The notes below the pieces were generated by a model that was not told where the DNA came from, did not search any database, and worked only from the letters and a program-made list of their open reading frames with translations. A program made the translations under genes and the position numbers. Below are positions 19,945-31,687 of a stretch of DNA of 64,000 nucleotides, in pieces; position 1 is the first letter of the stretch; each line of letters begins with the position of its first letter. This stretch comes from Sipunculus nudus (lineage: Eukaryota; Annelida; Sipuncula; Golfingiida; Sipunculidae), in assembly GCA_026874595.1 (NCBI GenBank), contig CM049307.1, positions 31,162,362-31,226,361 on the forward strand, written 5' to 3'.

Positions 19945-22900
19945 CAGCTGTGTATTTTGTGGTCCCTGTTTGTGATGGGGTGGGTCTTAAAATCTGTTGA
20001 TTTGGTGATCAAATGGTTGATATGACATATGACTGTTGTGAGAAAAAATTGACCCCAATATTGGATCAAACTGAAAGAAAGATTTCTGGTTTTATGGAAA
20101 CAGATATGCTGGCCTTTCTTGGAAACAGTTATATTTTGTGGCATCTGTATATGTTGCCTTATGCCATCATACAGCCAACAAGGAGAGGACCTAGAATTAT
20201 TTCCTTTCATGTACAGTCAAGATTTAATTTGTGAGCTACAACTGACTTTTAAAGCCTGTCCTGACATATTTTTCCTTTGGTCATAATGTGATCAGAGTAT
20301 CAGGGTTAGACTTGTTTCCTGGTCATCAACAAAATATATCCAAATCAGCTGGACAATGTATTGAACAATCAGATTAAGAAGTGAGAAGTTTCACTATAAT
20401 AGGAACATTTTCAGTGAAAAGCCCCATTGCATTTCTAAGCAATTCATGCCAAAATTTGCTGTTTTCATATTGATATGGAACCAGACCGCTGACTCCACAA
20501 GCAATACCTTCTTGTTTTACAAATTTAATTGTTATTTTCAGATTGACACGTCATGTCAAAGTAACAGAAAGCAGCAGCCATAAATTTGACTGTCAGTTTA
20601 AAAAAAAAAGAATGACCTTGAACTATTCCTACACTCATGTAGTCCTGCATAGTTTTATCAAAATTGGACCAAAGAATTGTTAACCAAAATCTGACAGAGT
20701 TTTGAAATTTCACATATTCTCATGATAACTCTTTTTCATGTTTTTATGAGATTTTCATTCCAAGTGTCTAACTGCCTATTTGGTCTGACAAAATAACACC
20801 ATTCCAAAAAGAGACGCTGAGGATGTGGGATGTTGCATGCTTTTTTATTTTTTTTTTACATTTCTGATTCCAAGGTGTCTATGAGGAACTGGTTGTAATG
20901 TTACCTGATTTTATGGGCAGTGAGCCAGATGAAAGGGAAATTGTAAAAAAATCCAATAAGATTGTTCTCTAGAAAGTGAGAAAGAAAGACAGAAACAAAG
21001 AAAGATAGAGAGAAAGAAGTAGGAAATATTCAGGATAGAAATGTCGAGATGTTGGGAGAGCCACAGTTTGATTTGAAGCACTGCAAAATTTAAAATGTGC
21101 CTACACAATCAAGGCCATTTATTATTAGTTTATCATTCCCTGGTCCTTTCCTTGTTTGAAACTGAATATTCACGAACACAACCCAACCAAAATCTTGATG
21201 TTCATGATAGAGAACATGTTTGCTACACACATTATCTGTGGAATACTTTTAATTTGAATAAGTTTTGGAATCATTTTCTTGAACAGTTATTAACTGTCAA
21301 ATAAAAGGAATGGCTTCTGGGAAAAATTTAAGGGGGAATGCTGGAAGTCAAACAGATTATAAGTGTCTTGGTTTTGTCTGGACTGACAGCTACAACTTTG
21401 GTTTAGGGCTTGAAAGACCAGCAGAGAGATAAAAGTATGGTTACAGTCAACAACGCATCTCTGAGACCTGTAAACATGGGCATCTGAAGTAAATAGAAAC
21501 ATCTAAATAGTTCATGCTGTTATACTAGACATAATATTGTTTTGTTAGGAAATTACCTCAAATATAATTAGAGGTTTACTTTTACCTAAAACCAGATATC
21601 AGTAGCCACAGGGTAACCAAAATAGTTCAGTTCAGCCCGAATTGGGTTACTGTAACATGAGTAAAATAATATGTTACATAAGAAAGGTATGCTGTTATGG
21701 AGTGAAGGAAAAATTAGCTTGATGAACAGACAAACAGATTCTGAAGGTTTCTTTGCCAAGAGCAGTCAGATATTTGTGGAGTCAGCCAGATGGATCTGAT
21801 GAGCACTATTGTTAAGGATTATGGTAGGCAGATACAGTATGAAAATGTAAGTGGTTAAATATGATTCTCTGAGAAGTCATGTGAGGGTTGACAAGAATAA
21901 TAGGAACAGTATATTGGCTGATAAATCTAGTTTGACAATTTTTTAAAACTTTTTAGACATTGATTTTTTATTTATGCTAATAACTTGAAAATTTGCAAAA
22001 TTCAGATCTAATTTTGGGTTAACAATTGAATCTTGATTAAATAAAGTTATATTCCTGAAAAAAGGTCTCTAGGTTCAGCAATTCTCATGTGAGTAAATAT
22101 ATTTCCTGATTTTTTAAAAAATTGCATTATGTTTTGGCCCATAACTTCAAAATAATACCCAATACTGACCTAATTTTTGGTATGTTCATAAAAAATGGTA
22201 TAAAAGAATGTGAATACTAAATACAATCAAAAACAGATCAGTGGTTTTGAGGCAGCCTTGAAGTGTAACAATGGCTTTTTTTATGGAAAACAGTTTTTTT
22301 CCTTAATATCCCGAAGGAACGAAGTCCTAATGACCCAATTTTCGGTATGGTAGGAGATTTTGGGGACATCTAAAATTATGTCAACACCCTGGGGAGCATA
22401 GAGATGTGCACTGAATGACCTACAGTCATCAAAGTGGACTGCTTGACAATGTAAGGGAATATAACAAGAGCCTCCAAAAAAATTCAATAACTAGCCTAAT
22501 TTTGCAGCTTTTATTTTCAAATTTCAGATTTTAACAGATTAAATCATTATGTATACATGGTGTGAAAATTAAATCCACAGTACTTACAGGAAAAAAACGT
22601 GCCATGGCCAAAGTTGGGAAAATTTAAGGTACCAATTTTATATTTTTGCCAATATTTAAAAAAATTTAACAAATTTTGATCTAATCTTTTGTATACAATT
22701 AAATTTTGATTAATTAAAGTTGTATTACTGGAAAAAAGTCCCTACTTTTAACACTTTTGGTCTTAAGTGACCAAATATCTTCCTGATTTTTTTACAAAGT
22801 CCATTATGTTTGGGCCCATAACTTTTTTAATTTATATAATACTGACTTAATATCTGGCATGTACATAGGAACTATATAGAGGAATATTTATGGTAAATAT

Positions 22901-23304
22901 GAAGAAAACCAGATGAGTGGTTTTGATATTAGGCAGTCCTGAAGTGTGAAAATAGATTTCTAATAAAAAATTGAGGTTTTTCCTTAATATCTCAAAGGAA
23001 CGAAGTCCTATTGACCCAATTTTTGGCATGGTAGGAGATTATGGGGACATCTAACTATATGCTGAAATTCAGATTCGTAGGTCCAACGGTGTCGAAACGT
23101 GCCAGTCTTACGGACGGACATCCAGACGGACAGACGGACGGACGGACGGACAGACAGACGGACGGACGACGGACAATGGACCATGACTATAGCTCAGATG
23201 ACTTATTGTCAGCTGAGCTAAAAATGAACCTGTAATTATATTTGAGGTAATTTCCTAACAAAACCTTATGACATCCAGTATAACCACTGAATCTGTTTTA
23301 CTGA
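19945..23304 (+). repeat. U1: variant unit (3.36 kb) with an inverted segment
   Basis: B contains about 40 bases absent from every other unit (after GGAGAGGACCT, near 20191-20231), and a 2-base loss in the ATTGACACC segment. A (about 21310-21957) is normal. A' is missing and replaced by an inverted piece, 21963-23288, that carries the element's 5' part plus its A' flank. Confidence 0.9.
21963..23219 (-). mobile_element. Inverted, truncated copy of the array's element (5' ~1.26 kb)
   Basis: The reverse complement matches the first ~1.26 kb of the 31688-34844 element, including the (GTCC)n head (here GGAC repeats at about 23113-23170) and AGCTCAGCTGAC next to 23219. The adjoining 23220-23288 is the reverse complement of the A' sequence that flanks the element in U4, U6 and U9. 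The segment therefore inverted after insertion. The left junction shares ATTGA between the A block and the element. Confidence 0.9.
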
Positions 23305-26300
23305 CAGCTGTGTATTTTGTGGTCCCTGTTTGTGATGGGGTGGGTCTTAAAATCTGTTGATTTGGTGATCAAATGGTTGATATGACACATATGAGTGTTG
23401 TGAGAAAAAATTGACCCCAATATTGGATCAAACTGAAAGAAAGATTTCTGGTTTTATGGAAACAGATATGCTGGCCTTTCTTGGAAACAGTTATATTTTG
23501 TGGCATCTGTATATGTTGCCTTATGCCATCATACACCCAAAATGGAGAGGACCTGAGCTACAACTGACTTTTAAAGCCTGTCCTGACATATATTTCTTTT
23601 GGTCATAATGTGATCAGAGTATCAGAGTTAGACCTGTTTCCTGGTCATGAAACAAAATATATCCAAATCAGCTGGACAATGTATTGAACAATCAGATTAA
23701 GAAGTGAGAAGTTTCACTATAATAGGAACATTTTCAGTGAAAAGCCCCATTGGATTTCTAAGCGATTCATGCCAAAATTTGCTGTTTTCATATTGATATG
23801 GAACCAAACCAGTGACTCCACAAGCAATACCTTCTTGTTTTACAAATTTATTTGTTATTTTCAGATTGACACCTATCATGTCAAAGTAACAGAAAGCAGC
23901 AGCCATAAATTTGACTGTCAGTTTAAAAAAAAGAAGAATGACCTTGAACTATTCCTACACTCATGTAGTCCTGCATAGTTTTATCAAAATTGGACAAAAG
24001 AATTGTTAACCAAAATCTGACAAAGAGTTTTGAAATTTCACATATTCTCATGATTACTCTTTTTCATGTTTTTATGAGATTTTCATTCCAAGTGTCTAAC
24101 TGCCTATTTGGTCTGACAAAATAACACCATTCCAAAAAGAGAAACTAAGTTTGTGAGATGTTGCATGCTTTTTAAATTTTTTTTTACATTTCTGATTCCA
24201 AGGTGTCTATGAGGAACTGGTTGTAATGATGCCAGGTTTTATGGGCAGTGAGCCAGATGAAATGAAAATTGTAAAAAAATCCCATAAGATTGTTCCCTAG
24301 AAAAGAAGAAAGAAAGACAGAAACAAAGAAAGATTGAAAGAAAGAAGTAGGAAATATTCAGGATAGAAATGTCGAGATGTTGGGAGAGCCACAGTTTGAT
24401 TTGAAGCACTGCAAAATTTAAAATGTGCCTACACAATCAAGGCCATTTATTATTAGTTTATCATTCCCTGGTGCTTTTCTTGTTTGAAACTGAATATTCA
24501 CGAACACAACCCAACCAAAATCTTGATGTTCAGGATAGAGAACATGTTTGCTACACACATTATCTGTGGAATACTTTTAATTTGAATAAGTTTTGGAATC
24601 ATTTTCTTGAACAGATATTAACTGTCCAATAAAAGGAATGGCTTCTGGGGAAAATTTAAGGGGGAATGCTGGAAGTCAAACAGATTATTAGTGTCTTGGT
24701 TTTGTCTGGACTGACAGTGACAACTTTGGTTTAGGGCTTGAAAGACCAGCAGAGAGATAAAAATATGGTTACAGTCAACAACACATCTCTGAGACCTGTA
24801 AACATGGGCATCTGAAGTAAATAGAAACATCTAAATAGTTCATGCTGTTATACTAGACATTATATTGTTTTGTTAGGAAATTATCTCAAATATAATTAGA
24901 GGTTTACTTTACCTAAAACCAGATATCAGTAGCCACAGGATAACCAAAATAGTTCAGTTCAGCCCGAATTGGGTTACTGTAACACTTTTAATTTGAATAA
25001 GTTTTGGAATCATTTTCTTGAACAGATATTAACTGTCCAATAAAAGGAATGGCTTCTGGGGAAAATTTAAGGGGGAATGCTGGAAGTCAAACAGATTATT
25101 AGTGTCTTGGTTTTGTCTGGACTGACAGCGACAACTTTGGTTTAGGGCTTGAAAGACCAGCAGAGAGATAAAAATATGGTTACAGTCAACAACGCATCTC
25201 TGAGACCTGTAAACATGGGAATCTGAAGTAAATAGAAACATCTAAATAGTTCATGCTGTTATACTAGACATAATATTGTTTTGTTAGGAAATTACCTCAA
25301 ATATAATTAGAGGTTTACTTTTACCTAAAACCAGATATCAGTAGCCACAGGGTAACCAAAATAGTTCAGTTCAGTCTGGATTGGGATACTGTAATATGAG
25401 TAAAATAATATGTTGCATAAGAAAGGTATGCTGTTATGGAGTGAAGGAAAAATTAGCTTGATGAACAGACAAACAGATACTGAAGGTTTCTTTGCCAAGA
25501 GCAGTCAGATATTTGTGGAGTCAGCCAGATGGATCTGATGAGCACTATCGTTAAGGATTATGGTAGCCAGATACAGTATGAAAATGTAAGTGGTTAAATA
25601 TGATTCTCTGAGAAGTCATGTGAGGGTTGACAAGAATAATACGAACAGTATATTGGCTGATAAATCTAGTTTGACAATTTTTAAAAACTTTTTAGACATT
25701 GAATCTGTTTTACTGACACAATGCTGGGAATGGTTGAAGTCAAACAGATAATAAGTGTGTCTTGGTATTGTCTGGAGTGAAAGTGACAACTTTGGTTTAG
25801 CACCTGGAAAGACCAGCAGAGAGATAGAAATATGGTTACAGTCAACAACGCATCTCTGAGACTTTTACCTGTAAACATGGGCATCTGGTGCAACTAGAAA
25901 CATTAAATATGCTCATGTGGTTATACTGGATGTCATAAGGTTTTGTGAGGAAATTACCTCAAATATAATTACAGGCTCATTTTTACCTAAAACCAGGTAT
26001 CAGTAGCCACAGGGTAACCAAAATAGTTCAGTTCAACCTGCATTGGGTCACAGTAAAATTGGTAAAATAATACATGTTACATAAGAAAGTTATGCTTTTA
26101 TGGAGTGAACAGACAAACATATTCTGAAGGTTTGTTTGCCAAGAGCAATCAGATATGTGTGGTGTAAGCCGGATAGCTCTGATGAGCAATATTGTGTAGG
26201 ATTATGGTAGGCACATACAGCATGAAAATGTAAGTGGTTAGATATTATTCTCTGAGAAGTCATGTAAGGGTTGACAACAATAAAAAGGAACTGTATATTG

Positions 26301-26363
26301 GATGATATATATCTAGTGTGACAATTTCTTTTGAATGTTTAGACATTGAATCTGTTTTACTGA
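23305..26363 (+). repeat. U2: D-type unit (3.06 kb)
   Basis: B-A-A' with the 411-bp duplication at 24573-24983 / 24984-25394. The A' begins at about 25722. Confidence 0.95.
24573..25394 (+). repeat. 411-bp tandem duplication defining D-type units
   Basis: ACTTTTAATTTGAATAAGTT at 24573 recurs at 24984, directly after GGGTTACTGTAAC. The duplicated stretch spans the B/A boundary and the first part of A. The identical junction occurs in U3 (27632/28041), U5 (36490/36901), U7 (44681/45092) and U8 (47738/48149), so it arose once and spread with the units. The two halves share a two-base AC at the junction. Confidence 0.95.
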
Positions 26364-29300
26364 CAGCTGTGTATTTTGTGGTCCCTGTTTGTGATGGGGT
26401 GGGTCTTAAAATCTGTTGATTTGGTGATCAAATGGTTGATATGACACATATGAGTGTTGTGAGAAAAAATTGACCCCAATATTGGATCAAACTGAAAGAA
26501 AGATTTCTGGTTTTATGGAAACAGATATGCTGGCCTTTCTTGGAAACAGTTATATTTTGTGGCATCTGTATATGTTGCCTTATGCCATCATACACCCAAA
26601 ATGGAGAGGACCTGAGCTACAACTGACTTTTAAAGCCTGTCCTGACATATATTTCTTTTGGTCATAATGTGATCAGAGTATCAGAGTTAGACCTGTTTCC
26701 TGGTCATGAAACAAAATATATCCAAATCAGCTGGACAATGTATTGAACAATCAGATTAAGAAGTGAGAAGTTTCACTATAATAGGAACATTTTCAGTGAA
26801 AAGCCCCATTGGATTTCTAAGCGATTCATGCCAAAATTTGCCGTTTTCATATTGATATGGAACCAAACCGGTGACTCCACAAGCAATACCTTCTTGTTTT
26901 ACAAATTTATTTGTTATTTTCAGATTGACACCTATCATGTCAAAGTAACAGAAAGCAGCAGCCATAAATTTGACTGTCAGTTTAAAAAAAAGAAGAATGA
27001 CCTTGAACTATTCCTACACTCATGTAGTCCTGCATAGTTTTATCAAAATTGGACAAAAGAATTGTTAACCAAAATCTGACAAAGAGTTTTGAAATTTCAC
27101 ATATTCTCATGATTACTCTTTTTCATGTTTTTATGAGATTTTCATTCCAAGTGTCTAACTGCCTATTTGGTCTGACAAAATAACACCATTCCAAAAAGAG
27201 AAACTAAGTTTGTGAGATGTTGCATGCTTTTTAAATTTTTTTTTACATTTCTGATTCCAAGGTGTCTATGAGGAACTGGTTGTAATGATGCCAGGTTTTA
27301 TGGGCAGTGAGCCAGATGAAATGAAAATTGTAAAAAAATCCCATAAGATTGTTCCCTAGAAAAGAAGAAAGAAAGACAGAAACAAAGAAAGATTGAAAGA
27401 AAGAAGTAGGAAATATTCAGGATAGAAATGTCGAGATGTTGGGAGAGCCACAGTTTGATTTGAAGCACTGCAAAATTTAAAATGTGCCTACACAATCAAG
27501 GCCATTTATTATTAGTTTATCATTCCCTGGTCCTTTCCTTGTTTGAAACTAAATATTCACGAACACAACCCAACCAAAATCTTGATGTTCAGGATAGAGA
27601 ACATGTTTGCTACACACATTATCTGTGGAATACTTTTAATTTGAATAAGTTTTGGAATCATTTTCTTGAACAGATATTAACTGTCCAATAAAAGGAATGG
27701 CTTCTGGGGAAAATTTAGGGGGAATGCTGGAAGTCAAACAGATTATTAGTGTCTTGGTTTTGTCTGGACTGACAGTGACAACTTTGGTTAAGGCTTGAAA
27801 GACCAGCAGAGAGATAAAAATATGGTTACAGTCAACAACACATCTCTGAGACCTGTAAACATGGGCATCTGAAGTAAATAGAAACATCTAAATAGTTCAT
27901 GCTGTTATACTAGACATTATATTGTTTTGTTAGGAAATTATCTCAAATATAATTAGAGGTTTACTTTACCTAAAACCAGATATCAGTAGCCACAGGATAA
28001 CCAAAATAGTTCAGTTCAGCCCGAATTGGGTTACTGTAACACTTTTAATTTGAATAAGTTTTGGAATCATTTTCTTGAACAGATATTAACTGTCCAATAA
28101 AAGGAATGGCTTCTGGGGAAAATTTAAGGGGGAATGCTGGAAGTCAAACAGATTATTAGTGTCTTGGTTTTGTCTGGACTGACAGCGACAACTTTGGTTT
28201 AGGGCTTGAAAGACCAGCAGAGAGATAAAAATATGGTTACAGTCAACAACGCATCTCTGAGACCTGTAAACATGGGAATCTGAAGTAAATAGAAACATCT
28301 AAATAGTTCATGCTGTTATACTAGACATAATATTGTTTTGTTAGGAAATTACCTCAAATATAATTAGAGGTTTACTTTTACCTAAAACCAGATATCAGTA
28401 GCCACAGGGTAACCAAAATAGTTCAGTTCAGTCTGGATTGGGATACTGTAATATGAGTAAAATAATATGTTGCATAAGAAAGGTATGCTGTTATGGAGTG
28501 AAGGAAAAATTAGCTTGATGAACAGACAAACAGATACTGAAGGTTTCTTTGCCAAGAGCAGTCAGATATTTGTGGAGTCAGCCAGATGGATCTGATGAGC
28601 ACTGTTGTTATGAATTATGGTAGCCAGATACAGTATGAAAATGTAAGTGGTTAAATATGATTCTCTGAGAAGTCATGTGAGGGTTGACAAGAATAATAGG
28701 AACAGTATATTGGCTGATAAATCTAGTTTGACAATTTTTTAAAACTTTTTAGACATTGAATCTGTTTTACTGACACAATGCTGGGAATGGTTGAAGTCAA
28801 ACAGATAATAAGAGTGTCTTGGTATTGTCTGGAGTGAAAGTGACAACTTTGGTTTAGAACTTGGACAGACCAGCAGAGAGATAGAAATATGGTTACAGTC
28901 AACAACGCATCTCTGAGACTTTTACCTGTAAACATGGGCATCTGAAGCAACTAGAAACATTAAATATGTTCATGTGGTTATACTGGATGTCATAAGGTTT
29001 TGTGAGGAAATTACCTCAAATATAATTACAGGTTCATTTTTACCTAAAACCAGGTATCAGTAGCCACAGGGTAACCAAAATAGGTCAGTTCAACCTGAAT
29101 TGGGTTACAGTAAAATTGGTAAAATAATACATGTTACATAAGAGAGTTATGCTTTTATGGAGTGAACAGACAAACATATTCTGAAGGTTTGTTTGCCAAG
29201 AGCAATCAGATATGTGTGGTGTAAGCCGGATAGCTCTGATGAGCAATATTGTGTAGGATTATGGTAGGCACATACAGCATGAAAATGTAAGTGGTAAGAT

Positions 29301-29420
29301 ATTATTCTCTGAGAAGTCATGTAAAGGTTGACAAAAATAAAAAGGAACTGTATATTGGATGATATATATCTAGTGTGACAATTTCTTTTGAATGTTTAGA
29401 CATTGAATCTATTTTACTGA
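26364..29420 (+). repeat. U3: D-type unit (3.06 kb)
   Basis: Nearly identical to U2. Small losses in the first duplicated half shorten its period to 409 (AAATTTAGGGGGAATG, TTTGGTTAAGGC). Confidence 0.95.
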
Positions 29421-31687
29421 CAGCTGTGTATTTTGTGGTCCCTGTTTGTGATGGGGTGGGTCTTAAAATCTGTTGATTTGGTGATCAAATGGTTGATATG
29501 ACACATATGAGTGTTGTGAGAAAAAATTGACCCCAATATTGGATCAAACTGAAAGAAAGATTTCTGGTTTTATGGAAACAGATATGCTGGCCTTTCTTGG
29601 AAACAGTTATATTTTGTGGCATCTGTATATGTTGCCTTATGCCATCATACACCCAAAAAGGAGAGGACCTGAGCTACAACTGACTTTTAAAGCCTGTCCT
29701 GACATATATTTCTTTTGGTCATAATGTGATCAGAGTATCAGAGTTAGACCTGTTTCCTGGTCATGAAACAAAATATATCCAAATCAGCTGGACAATATAT
29801 TGAACAATCAGATTAAGAAGTGAGAAGTTTCACTATAATAGGAACATTTTCAGTGAAAAGCCCCATTGGATTTCTAAGCGATTCATGCCAAAATTTGCTG
29901 TTTTCATATTGATATGGAACCAAACCGGTGACTCCACAAGCAATACCTTCTTGTTTTACAAATTTAATTGTTATTTTCAGATTGACACCTATCATGTTAA
30001 AGTAACAGAAAGCAGCAGCCATAAATTTGACTGTCAGTTTAAAAAAAAGAAGAATGACCTTGAACTATTCCTACACTCATGTAGTCCTGCATAGTTTTAT
30101 CAAAATTGGACAAAAGAATTGTTAACCAAAATCTGACAAAGAGTTTTGAAATTTCACATATTCTCATGATTACTCTTTTTCATGTTTTTATGAGATTTTC
30201 ATTCCAAGTGTCTAACTGCCTATTTGGTCTGACAAAATAACACCATTCCAAAAAGAGACACTAAGTTTGTGAGATGTTGCATGCTTTTTAAATTTTTTTT
30301 ACATTTCTGATTCCAAGGTGTCTATGAGGAACTGGTTGTAATGATGCCAGGTTTTATGGGCAGTGAGCCAGATGAAATGAAAATTGTAAAAAAATCCCAT
30401 AAGATTGTTCTCTAGAAAAGAAGAAAGTAAGACAGAAACAAAGAAAGATTGAAAGAAAGAAGTAGGAAATATTCAGGATAGAAATGTCGAGATGTTGGGA
30501 GAGTTACAGTTTGATTTGAAGCACTGCAAAATTTAAAATGTGCCTACACAATCAAGGCCATTTATTATTAGTTTATCATTCCCTGGTCCTTTCCTTGTTT
30601 GAAACTGAATATTCACGAACACAACCCAACCAAAATCTTGATGTTCAGGATAAAGAACATGTTTGCTACACACATTATCTGTGGAATACTTTTAATTTGA
30701 ATAAGTTTTGGAATCATTTTCTTGAACAGATATTAACTGTCAAATAAAAGGAATGGCTTCTGGGAAAAATTTAAGGGGGAATGCTGGAAGTCAAACAGAT
30801 TATTAGTGTCTTGGTTTTGTGTGGACTGACAGCGACAACTGTGGTTTAGGGCTTGAAAGACCAGCAGAGAGAAAAAAGTATGGTTACAGTCAACAACGCA
30901 TCTCTGAGACCTGTAAACATGGGCATCTGAAGTAAATAGAAACATCTAAATAGTTCATGCTGTTATACTAGACATAATATTGTTTTGTTAGGAAATTACC
31001 TCAAATATAATTAGAGGTTTACTTTTACCTAAAACCAGATATCAGTAGCCACAGGGTAACCAAAATAGTTCAGTTCAGCCCGAATTGGGTTACTGTAACA
31101 TGAGTAAAATAATATTTACATAAGAAAGGTATGCTGTTATGGAGTGAAGGAGAAATTAGCTTGATGAACAGACAAACAGATTCTGAAGGTTTCTTTGCCA
31201 AGAGCAGTCAGATATTTGTGGAGTCAGCCAGATGGATCTGATGAGCACTATTGTTAAGGATTATGGTAGGCAGATACAGTATGAAAATGTAAGTGGTTAA
31301 ATATGATTCTCTGAGAAGTCATGTGAGGGTTGACAAGAATAATAGGAACAGTATATTGGCTGATAAATCTAGTTTGACAATTTTTTAAAACTTTTTAGAC
31401 ATTGAATCTGTTTTACTGACACAATGCTGGGAATGGTTGAAGTCAAACAGATAATAAGTGTGTCTTGGTATTGTCTGGAGTGAAAGTGACAACTTTGGTT
31501 TAGTACTTGGAAAGACCAGCAGAGAGATAGAAATATGGTTACAGTCAACAACGCATCTCTGAGACTTTTACCTGTAAACATGGGCATCTGAAGCAACTAG
31601 AACCATTAAATATGCTCATGTGGTTATATTGGATGTCATAAGGTTTTGTGAGGTAATTACCTCAAATATAATTACAGGTTCATTTTT

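Noticed and set aside
23100-23175. CRISPR-like or regulatory reading of the regularly spaced GGAC/GTCC repeats
   Set aside because: It is a simple (GTCC)n microsatellite at the element head, with no spacers.
24618-24830. 70-codon minus-strand frame in sub-block A, repeated in most units
   Set aside because: Its conservation follows from recent unit duplication. The A' paralogue shifts frame after about 45 codons, and there is no start context or splice signal.
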